Assembly (NCBI RefSeq): GCF_009759665.1
Contig: NZ_WQNE01000047.1
Location: 1 to 46,625 of the forward strand
Reading direction: 5' to 3'
Source: Bradyrhizobium cajani
GTDB lineage: Bacteria; Pseudomonadota; Alphaproteobacteria; Rhizobiales; Xanthobacteraceae
Length of the DNA stretch: 46,625 nucleotides
The notes under the pieces are model-generated. The model did no database searches and had not been told where the DNA came from. It saw only the letters and a program-made list of their open reading frames with translations. Below, piece by piece: positions 9,273 through 16,400 of this stretch. The translations under genes were made by a program, and so were the position numbers. Each line of letters starts with the position of its first letter. Position 1 is the first letter of the stretch.

Positions 9273-9535
9273 CCTGGATGCTCCCGGTGTTGTGGCTCTT
9301 CGATAGACGACGCTTGTCAGCAGCAACGCAGTCCTGAAATATCGATCACTCCGCCTCGCACTACTAATGCCCTGCCCATCGGCTACACACACTCTTCCGC
9401 TTTATGGTTCTGCGCGGGCCGCGCTCGGGTCTCTGCTTTCGTTTCGGTTCGCAGAACGCGTTTGAGAGTTCCTAGCAGGACGCGCCCGGGTGCGAGCGGA
9501 GTAGCTTCATACAGACGTCTCTCTGCGGCATGCCC

Positions 9536-9551
9536 AGCAAGTGCTGTGCCA
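9536..9551 (-). promoter_or_regulatory. Sigma54 promoter of the first tauD-like gene
   Basis: Minus strand TGGCAC-agcac-TTGCT, a full match to TGGCAC-N5-TTGC. The predicted start of transcription is near 9525, about 253 nt before the ATG at 9272. Confidence 0.85.
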
Positions 9552-9601
9552 GCTGCTGAAGAGGCCAAGGACACGCCGTCCATGCAAAAGCCGCAGCATG
9601 T

Positions 9602-9617
9602 AGTCCGAAGTCGGACA
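9602..9617 (-). promoter_or_regulatory. Degenerate second NifA-like site / 14-bp palindrome
   Basis: AGT-N10-ACA on the plus strand, one base off the NifA consensus, 51 bp upstream of the -24 box. It contains the perfect inverted repeat GTCCGA-ag-TCGGAC (9603-9616). It lies 43 bp (about four helical turns) from the consensus site at 9645, so both could sit on the same DNA face. It could instead bind a different regulator. Confidence 0.45.
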
Positions 9618-9644
9618 ACCTGAGCGGAAGCGGCCTTGTAGGTT

Positions 9645-9660
9645 TGTGCCGAATGCGACA
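9645..9660 (-). promoter_or_regulatory. NifA-type upstream activator site for the first tauD-like gene
   Basis: TGT-gccgaatgcg-ACA, exact TGT-N10-ACA, 94 bp upstream of the -24 box of the promoter at 9536. Confidence 0.72.
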
Positions 9661-10057
9661 GCGAAGATTAGAACACGTGAGCGGCGAAGCCCGACACAAC
9701 CAGAGCAGGATCGCAAGCTACAGCCTAATCGACCTGATCCCGCGTAGCACTGGATAAGCGTTGTTCTCGCACGCAAGCTTGTCGATGGATTCGCAATGTG
9801 AAAAGGGGCACGTGCTACAAAAAACAGCCTAAGCCGGTTAGGTCCAGAGGACGCGGTTAGAGAAAGCGATAAATCATTGCTACGAGAACGTCTGGCAGGA
9901 ACCGATGATCATGACCGGATCTGCTAGGATCATGTTAGCAGGTGGCGCCTGATATTGTGCGTGGAGCCCGAGCTTTACAATATGACCTACAAACGAACTC
10001 ACACGATTTGGCTCAGGATAGCATCTGAAACCATACACCCGGGCCAGCCGCTTCGAC
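9661..10057. other. Intergenic region, nothing recognised
   Basis: About 400 bp between the upstream activator site of tauD1 and the end of the aldehyde dehydrogenase gene. No coding frame, hairpin with a T-tract or promoter match was found. Confidence 0.45.
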
Positions 10058-11557
10058 TTATGGTGACGCGGATCGGGTGCTAAAGGGGCTATGCCATCCA
10101 CCTGACATGATCACACTCGTCTTCACCTTCATATATTGTTCGGCCGCCTCCACTCCGTGCTCGATGCCAAGACCGCTCGCCTTGTGGCCACCAATTGGAG
10201 TTCCATTGGAGAGAGTATGGGCACAATTGATCCAAACAATACCACTTACCAGCGAGCGGCGGGCGCGTTCGGCACGACGGAGCGACGAGGTCCAGACCGA
10301 GGCGGCCAAACCATATTCCGTATCGTTCGCAAGCTGCCAAGCTTCTTCATCGGTATCAAAAGGACGCAGCGCCATTACTGGACCGAAAATTTCCTGTCGC
10401 GCAAAGTCACTGTCGAGCGCGTGCTTCGTCACGATCATAGGCGGAAAGAAATGTCCACCCTCCACGGGCCGATAATGCTTTTGGCAAGCATGCCACGCAT
10501 CCACATCCGCGGTAAGCCGCCGAACACGCGTAAGCTGCTCAGCGGAAATGAGAGGGCCGACCTGAGTTTCCGGGTCGAACGGGTCGCCTATGCGCAACTC
10601 TGCTGCTATAGAGCCGCAGAGTCTGGCAAACTGATCCATTAATGGTCGTGCAACGAGAACGCGTGCGCAGCTCGTGCAGGTTTGGCCAGCATTCTTGAAA
10701 GTGCTAAAGACCGCAGCGGATGCTGCGCGTGGCAGATCAGCGTCATCGAACACGATCAGCGGCGATTTTCCGCCAAGCTCAAGGATGACACCCTTGAGCG
10801 CTTCGCCGGCGGCGGCCGCAACGCGTCGGCCGGTCAGCATGGATCCAGTAAAGCTGATCTTCGACACCATCGGATGCGTGACGAGCGGCGCGCCTGCTTC
10901 CGCTCCAAATCCAGTAATAATGTTAACGACACCGTCTGGCAGCCCCGCTTGCTGCATTAGCGCGCCCAAGAGAAGCGTAACCAGCGGACTCTGTTCCGCC
11001 GGCTTAAGAACAATCGTATTTCCACAGGCGATGATTGGCGCGATCTTCGTAGCTGCGTTTAACAACGGATAATTCCACGCCGAAATCGCGCCTATGACCC
11101 CGAATGGCTCTCGCTCGACGAGCGCCGTTGCGTCATTTCCCATGGGCACAGTGCTGCCGTGCAGCTTATCGGCTAGGCCTGCATAATAACCAAAAAGCTC
11201 GGCCGCATGCTGTACGGAATCGGTCGTGGTTTCGCTGATAGGTCTTCCGCTGTCGAGCGTCTCGATCGTGCCAAGCTCTTGGGCGTGTTTCCGGATCTCC
11301 TGTGCGATGCGCAACAACAGCCCGGTACGCTTGCCGCTATCGCTGGCCCACGACGCTGCGACGGCGTCAGCGGCCCGCACGGCCCGATCCGCATCTACGG
11401 CTTGCGCCCTCGATGCGACCATCAGATGCTGGCCATCAATCGGACTCGTGACCGCGAACGCACCACCATCGGTCGCGCAGCACCATTGCCCACCGATCCA
11501 AAGCGTGCCTCGGCGAAAGCATTCCACTGGAAGCAGATCTCGAATGTTTTGGCGCAT
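10058..11557 (-). CDS. NAD(P)-dependent aldehyde dehydrogenase
   Basis: A 499-residue enzyme of the aldehyde dehydrogenase superfamily (betaine aldehyde dehydrogenase/ALDH2-like length), oxidising an aldehyde to a carboxylate in the cytoplasm. Visible motifs are 'AISAWNYPL' and 'LKPAEQSP' (cofactor binding), 'SFTGSMLTGRRV' (Rossmann turn), the general base Glu in 'LELGGKSPL', the catalytic Cys in 'NAGQTCTSCAR' and 'EIFGPVMAL'. I prefer the ATG at 11557 (MRQNIRDLLP) because AGAGGCAGGAG precedes it; a Met eight codons upstream is the alternative. A sigma54-like promoter lies only 68 bp upstream. Neighbours suggest it oxidises an aldehyde from the dioxygenase or amine branch of the cluster, but this is inference. 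Confidence 0.9.
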   Translation of the reverse strand: MRQNIRDLLPVECFRRGTLWIGGQWCCATDGGAFAVTSPIDGQHLMVASRAQAVDADRAVRAADAVAASWASDSGKRTGLLLRIAQEIRKHAQELGTIETLDSGRPISETTTDSVQHAAELFGYYAGLADKLHGSTVPMGNDATALVEREPFGVIGAISAWNYPLLNAATKIAPIIACGNTIVLKPAEQSPLVTLLLGALMQQAGLPDGVVNIITGFGAEAGAPLVTHPMVSKISFTGSMLTGRRVAAAAGEALKGVILELGGKSPLIVFDDADLPRAASAAVFSTFKNAGQTCTSCARVLVARPLMDQFARLCGSIAAELRIGDPFDPETQVGPLISAEQLTRVRRLTADVDAWHACQKHYRPVEGGHFFPPMIVTKHALDSDFARQEIFGPVMALRPFDTDEEAWQLANDTEYGLAASVWTSSLRRAERARRSLVSGIVWINCAHTLSNGTPIGGHKASGLGIEHGVEAAEQYMKVKTSVIMSGGWHSPFSTRSASP

Positions 11558-11624
11558 CTCCTGCCTCTCTTCTCGAAACATGTGTTACTTACGCGTTAGC
11601 GAGGGACTGACGAGCTCAGCTTGA

Positions 11625-11640
11625 TGCATCTGGTTTGCCA
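11625..11640 (-). promoter_or_regulatory. Probable sigma54 promoter of the aldehyde dehydrogenase gene
   Basis: Minus strand TGGCAA-accag-ATGCA keeps the obligatory GG and GC at ten-base spacing but departs from consensus at one base in each box. Predicted leader is about 57 nt. A one-mismatch NifA-like site lies 77 bp upstream, the same spacing as in the stronger promoters. Confidence 0.6.
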
Positions 11641-11716
11641 CCGCGGAGTTCTGGCGAAGCTGGACTCTCTAGCAATAGCGTTATTTAGAGGCAGGCGCGG
11701 GGAGCTCAGTGCATGA

Positions 11717-11732
11717 CGTTTCTTCCGCTACA
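11717..11732 (-). promoter_or_regulatory. Degenerate NifA-like site upstream of the aldehyde dehydrogenase gene
   Basis: CGT-ttcttccgct-ACA differs from TGT-N10-ACA in one base. Its position 77 bp upstream of the -24 box matches the other modules in this window, which supports it despite the mismatch. Confidence 0.45.
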
Positions 11733-12203
11733 TCGTCCGCAGTTCGCTGTTCCATGAGCACTGGCATCGCAGCTCGTCTGCGAGTATTCGCACGTCGGTT
11801 CGAGCTCTCTCTCGGGCTCGGCGGAAGCCAGCAAAGTCGGCGCGTAACACGCTTGACCTCGCCAGTGAAGCCAAGCACTGAATTGTCCATCGAGGTCTGA
11901 TTGCCGACACAAGGTATCGCGTTTGCCAATGTCGCCTGCTCGAGTAGACGACTGGGCACTCGTAACACTGATTGGCTCAAGCACAGGATCGGCGCGCACA
12001 AGTAGCGAAGGCATTTATTTGCTCGTGGCTTGTACTTTTCGTAGTTGTCGGAGGGAGGAGCGAGCGGCGATCGCAGCGACCTACAGTTCAAGATTTGCAA
12101 GGAGCCGAGGGCTATTGCTGCCATGGGAGACACCGAGGAATTCTATCGTAACTCTATCCCTGGCCTAGACGTGGACGGGTGGTGGTGCCGTAACCGCTAC
12201 ACA
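11733..12203. other. Intergenic region, nothing recognised
   Basis: About 470 bp between the NifA-like site of the aldehyde dehydrogenase gene and the end of the M20 gene. Only overlapping short frames with no family similarity were seen. Confidence 0.4.
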
Positions 12204-13367
12204 TCAGAGTGCCAGCATCGTCTCGACGACGTTCGCCCAATAGCCGATGCCATAAGGCAAGGCGTCATCATTGAAGTCGTACCCCGGGTGGTGCAAGCTA
12301 GATGTCGATCCGTTGCCAAGAAAGATGATTGCGCCCGGCCTTGCTTCAAGCATGTAGGCGAAATCTTCCGAGCCCATTCGCGGGCTTATCTTTTCATCAA
12401 CACAAGCCGGTCCAACCAGATCGCGTGCTGCCTTGACCGCCAGATTAGTTTCTTCCGGATGATTGATCGTGACCGGTGCGGATCTGCTGTAGTCAAATTC
12501 GACATCTGCGCCAAATCCCCGCGCTATGCCTCGCGCAGCCGCAAATATCTGCTCTTGCGCGAAGTCGCGCAGGCCGGGCACAAGAGTTCGGACACTACCC
12601 GCGAGCTCTACCTGATCCGGAATGACGTTGTAGGCCTGCGCCGCATTGAGTTTGGTCACAGATATCACGAGCGCCTCCATCGGGTTTGTGCTGCGGGAAA
12701 CCAGGGTTTGCAGGCCGACGATGATCTGTGCGGCGATGACTACCGGATCGATGGCCTCATGAGGCTTGGCGGCATGGCCGCCCCTCCCCTTCACGATGAG
12801 GTCGAACTCGTCGAGAGCCGCCATGATTGGACCTGGGCAGATGCCGAAATGGCCAACTTCTATTCCTGGCACATTGTGCAGACCGAACACCTTGGTTATT
12901 GCGAAGCGGTCCATGATTCCTGCCTGAACCATCCTTTGGCCGCCTTCTCCACTCTCTTCTGCCGGCTGGAAGATCAAGGCGACCGATCCCTTAAACTGCC
13001 GAGTCGTGGCCAGGTATTTCGCGGCGCCTAATAATATGGCCGTGTGACCATCATGTCCGCAGGCGTGCATCTTGCCCGGCACTTTCGAGGACCAGAGCTT
13101 CTTGGAACGTTCGGGTATCGGAAGCGCGTCCATATCCGCGCGCAGTGCGATGGTCGGCCCTTCTGGACACTTGCCCCGGATCAAGGCGACGATACCAGTT
13201 TCAGCTATCCCGGTTTCGATATGATCAACGCCGAAAGAAACGAGCTTCTCGGCTACAAATCTAGCCGTGTTGTAAAGCCGATATTCCAGCTCGGGATTCT
13301 CGTGAAGATGGTGGCGCCAAGCAGTTGCCTCAGCCAATAGAGGTTGAAACGCTTCAATGCCGTTCAT
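12204..13367 (-). CDS. M20D-family amidohydrolase (hippurate/N-acyl-amino acid hydrolase type)
   Basis: A 387-residue zinc-dependent amidohydrolase of peptidase family M20, subfamily D, which includes hippuricase, IAA-amino acid hydrolases and N-acetyl-diaminopimelate deacetylases. Metal-site residues are visible: Cys103 and His105 in 'MHACGHDGHT', Glu136/Glu137 in 'FQPAEESGEGG', His163 in 'GLHNVPG' and the late His in 'LHHPGYDFND'. 'GRGGHAAKPH' marks the dimerisation lid. The ATG overlaps the stop of the upstream M24 gene by 4 bp (ATGA), so the two are translationally coupled. Together they probably act in sequence on C-N bonds of one compound, for example freeing an amino acid from an N-acyl conjugate; the compound is not known. 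Confidence 0.9.
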   Translation of the reverse strand: MNGIEAFQPLLAEATAWRHHLHENPELEYRLYNTARFVAEKLVSFGVDHIETGIAETGIVALIRGKCPEGPTIALRADMDALPIPERSKKLWSSKVPGKMHACGHDGHTAILLGAAKYLATTRQFKGSVALIFQPAEESGEGGQRMVQAGIMDRFAITKVFGLHNVPGIEVGHFGICPGPIMAALDEFDLIVKGRGGHAAKPHEAIDPVVIAAQIIVGLQTLVSRSTNPMEALVISVTKLNAAQAYNVIPDQVELAGSVRTLVPGLRDFAQEQIFAAARGIARGFGADVEFDYSRSAPVTINHPEETNLAVKAARDLVGPACVDEKISPRMGSEDFAYMLEARPGAIIFLGNGSTSSLHHPGYDFNDDALPYGIGYWANVVETMLAL

Positions 13368-14539
13368 TTGGGACCCACAGCATGAAATAGGTTGTGATCT
13401 GTACGGCTGAGCACTTCCGCGCCAGACTCTGTAACGACCACGTGCTCGCTGCAGCCAAACAGATGACCGCCTTCCCCAAACAGAATAATGGGAAGATGAA
13501 AGGTCATCCCCGGCTGCAGAATCTCCTCTGCGGCAGGCTCCAGGCTGAGGTTCCCGCGTTCTGTCCAGTGGATACCAGTTTGGTACCCGGTACGATGGCG
13601 AAACGCGCCCGGGCGCGCAGATTGCTCAATCACCTTGCGCGCGGCGGCGTCCACGGTCTTCGCGTTTACCCCTGGCCTTATCGCCGAGACGGCGGATTCG
13701 AGCGCTTCAACTGAAAGAGCGTGCAACGATTCGGCCTCACGGTGGCGACCAAGCACCGCGCTGCGGACCAGCCCTGCGGCATATCCGTGCTTCACGCCGC
13801 CGACCTCAATCATGGCAGGTTCATTGTTTCGAATTGCGTGTGGGGTCGGGACACCGTGGGGCATCTTCGTCCGATCACCGAACACGAGAGTAACGGATCG
13901 CCATATTTCGCCGCCAGCTTTGTTGGCTTCTCCAACTATGGCTGCGTACGTTTCCGCTTCCCTCACGCCTTCGCTTAGCGAGTTCCGAAACACGCGCACG
14001 GCGAGATCGGTTGTCGTCATTGCTTGACGCATCACATCGAGCTCAAGCGAGCTTTTCACTGCAGCGACTGACGCAACTAAATGGGAGGCGTCGGCGGCCC
14101 TCATGTCTGGACACAGTGCCCGCAGTGCACTCACATCGGCCGGCGCCAGATTCCAACATCCGAGTTCGAGACCTACTCTCCGATCGTGCAGACGATGCTG
14201 GCGAAGAACCTCGGCACAGGTCTTCGCAACATCGCCCTGCTGCCTATAACAAACAACCTCATCGACGCATCCTTCGGCGCGTACAGCCTCGGCATCGTAC
14301 TCTCGTGCAACGAGAACCGGCGCATGCCCAGGTGCTAGAATCAATGGGAACGGCGCGAAATACCCACCAAATCCATGATAGCCGGTTAGATATCTGAGGT
14401 GGCCGATAGCAGTAACGACGATTGCATCAAGTTCGGCGCGCGCTACCGCTTCAAGCACCTTCTGCTGCCGGCGATCGTACTCCGACTTTGGGAACGGAAG
14501 CCCAGCCCACGGAATTTCCGAACCTGTCGTTGTGAGCAT
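13364..14539 (-). CDS. M24-family (creatinase/ectoine hydrolase-type) C-N hydrolase
   Basis: A 391-residue pita-bread protein of family M24, with a creatinase-type N-terminal domain (about 1-150) and a catalytic domain after it. The start at MLTTTGSEIPWAGL has GGAGG six bases upstream; the open frame continues 39 codons upstream without similarity. Metallopeptidase members need two Asp metal ligands, but here the corresponding places read 'MIEVGGVKHGYAAGLVR' (Glu245, and Ala-Ala-Gly where the second Asp belongs). That pattern, with 'MPHGVPTP' His228, 'HRTGYQTGI' and 'CSEHVVVTESGAEVL', is the one of metal-independent creatinase and ectoine hydrolase (DoeA/EutD) relatives. I therefore call it a C-N hydrolase, not an Xaa-Pro peptidase. 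It is the first gene of a two-gene operon with the M20 gene. Confidence 0.85.
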   Translation of the reverse strand: MLTTTGSEIPWAGLPFPKSEYDRRQQKVLEAVARAELDAIVVTAIGHLRYLTGYHGFGGYFAPFPLILAPGHAPVLVAREYDAEAVRAEGCVDEVVCYRQQGDVAKTCAEVLRQHRLHDRRVGLELGCWNLAPADVSALRALCPDMRAADASHLVASVAAVKSSLELDVMRQAMTTTDLAVRVFRNSLSEGVREAETYAAIVGEANKAGGEIWRSVTLVFGDRTKMPHGVPTPHAIRNNEPAMIEVGGVKHGYAAGLVRSAVLGRHREAESLHALSVEALESAVSAIRPGVNAKTVDAAARKVIEQSARPGAFRHRTGYQTGIHWTERGNLSLEPAAEEILQPGMTFHLPIILFGEGGHLFGCSEHVVVTESGAEVLSRTDHNLFHAVGPK

Positions 14540-14732
14540 AGAAACCTCCGTCTTCGGCCATACCGTGCCTGGGCCCTTTCCTCTCTCGAGCGCCTTCTCG
14601 TCGACACCCTGCGATCGGATAGACCGCGGTCTACTTCGTAGCCGGCGGCCCAGCATTAAACACTGAAGCGCTCAGAGACCGACGTCACAACTGCCGGGTT
14701 TAGTAGTTTCAGAGCTGACGAGCTAAGCGTTG

Positions 14733-14748
14733 GGCGATAGCCCAGCCT
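14733..14748 (-). promoter_or_regulatory. Weak sigma54-like element upstream of the M24-M20 operon
   Basis: Minus strand AGGCTG-ggcta-TCGCC retains GG-N10-GC but has three mismatches in the -24 box and one in the -12 box. By itself it would be ignored; it is listed because a NifA-like site lies 78 bp upstream and the predicted leader (about 183 nt) resembles the other modules. Confidence 0.3.
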
Positions 14749-14825
14749 AGCTAAGATCATGTTCCAACCAAGCAAGCACCTGAACCAGTCACGACAAGGT
14801 AACGATCGGCCAGTCTTGTTTACGG

Positions 14826-14841
14826 CGTATTCAAAGCGACA
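14826..14841 (-). promoter_or_regulatory. Degenerate NifA-like site upstream of the M24-M20 operon
   Basis: CGT-attcaaagcg-ACA, one mismatch to TGT-N10-ACA, 78 bp upstream of the weak -24 box. The same one-base change is seen in front of the aldehyde dehydrogenase and tesB copy 2. Confidence 0.32.
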
Positions 14842-15226
14842 AGCATTGTGAGGCACCGCAAGCGAGCCAGTATGCGGCCTGAGTTGGCGCGATGTACACT
14901 GCGGTCTATACCGGGTCTCCGACCGATGGTTGCGCAGACGCATGGTCAAGCTTTGGCCTGCCGAACGCGGACCGGCCAAGGGCACGACGAATGTGTTTAT
15001 GGATGGAGTAAGGTCCTGACACCGTAGACCTCATCGCCGAATGAAAGGTCCTTAGCGTCAGGAGGGCCCGTACCGACAGTCGCGTGCCAAGAGGCGACGT
15101 GATTTGCGTGGCGTCAAATGATCATTGATTCCCTCCTTTATCTCTCGGGAAGGCACGCTTGCAAGCGGCATGGACGGCCCCTTGTGCTCGCTCGTTCAAG
15201 CCAGACTTTCCCCGCCGTGCGCAAGC
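14842..15226. other. Intergenic region, nothing recognised
   Basis: About 385 bp between the putative M24 control region and the end of tesB copy 2. No coding frame, repeat or clear terminator was recognised. Confidence 0.4.
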
Positions 15227-16087
15227 TCAGCGTCGCTCGCGCACCGAGCCTTCTTGGGCGACCGAAGCCACCAGCGTGCCGTCGCGCCTAAAAATCAGCC
15301 CACGAGCGAGCCCACGTCCGCTCTGCGCGCTTGGCGAATCCTTCGCATAGAGCAGCCAATCGTCGGCACGGAAAGGGCGATGAAACCACATTGCGTGATC
15401 AAGGCTTCCGGACAGAATGCGTCCATCGAACAACGTACGCCCATAGCGTGCCATCACGGCATCCAGCAGCGACAAATCCGAGGCATAGGCCAGTGCGCAA
15501 ATGTGCAGCGCTGGATCCTCAGGCAGCTTTGCCGCGGCCTTCATCCACATGTGAACTCTTCCGTCCACGATCTTCTGGCCAACATACCGGCCGATCTCGA
15601 CGGGACGAAGCTCGACCGGACGATCGGGTTCATAGTAGCGGCGAACAATTTCCGGTAGGTCCGGATATAGTGAATGCTTCGACAACTCTTCGGCTGCGAA
15701 ATGCTCAGGCCCTGGCACCTCCGGCATTATTTCCTGGTGTTCGAAGGCGCCTTCCTCACCCCTATGAAAGGAGATGATCATCGAAACGATTGCGGTACCG
15801 CGCTGCAATGCCGTGACGCGCCGGGTCGAATAGCTTTTGCCGTCCCGCAGGCGCTCGACCTTGTAGACCAAGGGTACCTGAGGATCGCCGCTGTGGATGA
15901 AGTAGCAATGTAGTGAATGCGGCAGTCGGGCTTTGACTGTGCGACACGCTGCAAACATCGCCTGTCCAACGACTAGTCCACCGAATACCCGTTGCTCGCT
16001 GGCGTTCGGGCTGTTGCCCCGAAATTGGTCGATCCCGATCGGGTCAACATCGAGAATGGCTGCAAGGTCGATCCCACTTTTTTGCAT
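15227..16087 (-). CDS. tesB: Acyl-CoA thioesterase II (TesB), second copy
   Basis: A 286-residue TesB-family thioesterase, paralogous to the protein encoded at 4959-5807. Shared blocks include 'FGG.VVGQAM.AACRT', 'LPHSLHCYFIHSGDP', 'GQKIVDGRVHMW', 'YASDLSLLDAVMARYGR', 'DHAMWFHRPFRADDWLLY' and the final 'SVAQEGSVRERR'. The Asp, Ser and Gln of the TesB triad are all kept. The N-terminal region (first 25 residues) and the segment before 'ELRPVEIGRYVGQ' differ most, which may reflect different acyl groups. It has its own sigma54-type promoter whose -12 and activator regions resemble those of copy 1, so the duplication included the control region. Leader length is about 196 nt. Confidence 0.9.
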   Translation of the reverse strand: MQKSGIDLAAILDVDPIGIDQFRGNSPNASEQRVFGGLVVGQAMFAACRTVKARLPHSLHCYFIHSGDPQVPLVYKVERLRDGKSYSTRRVTALQRGTAIVSMIISFHRGEEGAFEHQEIMPEVPGPEHFAAEELSKHSLYPDLPEIVRRYYEPDRPVELRPVEIGRYVGQKIVDGRVHMWMKAAAKLPEDPALHICALAYASDLSLLDAVMARYGRTLFDGRILSGSLDHAMWFHRPFRADDWLLYAKDSPSAQSGRGLARGLIFRRDGTLVASVAQEGSVRERR

Positions 16088-16293
16088 TCAAGAGCTCTTA
16101 GCGTGTTCAGTGTCAGGGCTGGAGCGGTACGACGAAGAGCCCAGCGTCTTCAGAGATGAACCATCCTCGGCGAAACGCCGCATTTGGGCCCGGTATTCGA
16201 GCTGCCCATCCACTACCAGAACTCCACACGTGTGACAGTTCACGCCGCCGCATTTTTCGATAGGCCAGCGTCTGACAGTCGTTCAAGTCTAAA

Positions 16294-16309
16294 AGCAATC
16301 GGCATGCCG
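16294..16309 (-). promoter_or_regulatory. Sigma54 promoter of tesB (copy 2)
   Basis: Minus strand CGGCAT-gccga-TTGCT; compare CGGCAC-gccaa-TTGCT of tesB copy 1. GG-N10-GC is intact. It lies 207 bp upstream of the start codon. Confidence 0.75.
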
Positions 16310-16384
16310 GTCCGCACATCAGCTGCCCCCAGCAAAGAACACAATCGCGAGCTTCTTGTACGTCGGCGCGGGTCGCACTGTCAG

Positions 16385-16400
16385 CGTTTTGTTCCGGACA
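16385..16400 (-). promoter_or_regulatory. Degenerate NifA-like site of tesB (copy 2)
   Basis: CGT-tttgttccgg-ACA, one mismatch to TGT-N10-ACA, 76 bp upstream of the -24 box (74 bp in copy 1). Its right half and flank (GGACATGT) are shared with the copy 1 site, so it looks like a diverged duplicate. Confidence 0.55.

Noticed and set aside
12045..13031. Long plus-strand frame (328 codons)
   Set aside because: It lies antisense to the M20 gene, whose motifs and coupling to the M24 gene are clear; it is a high-GC shadow frame.
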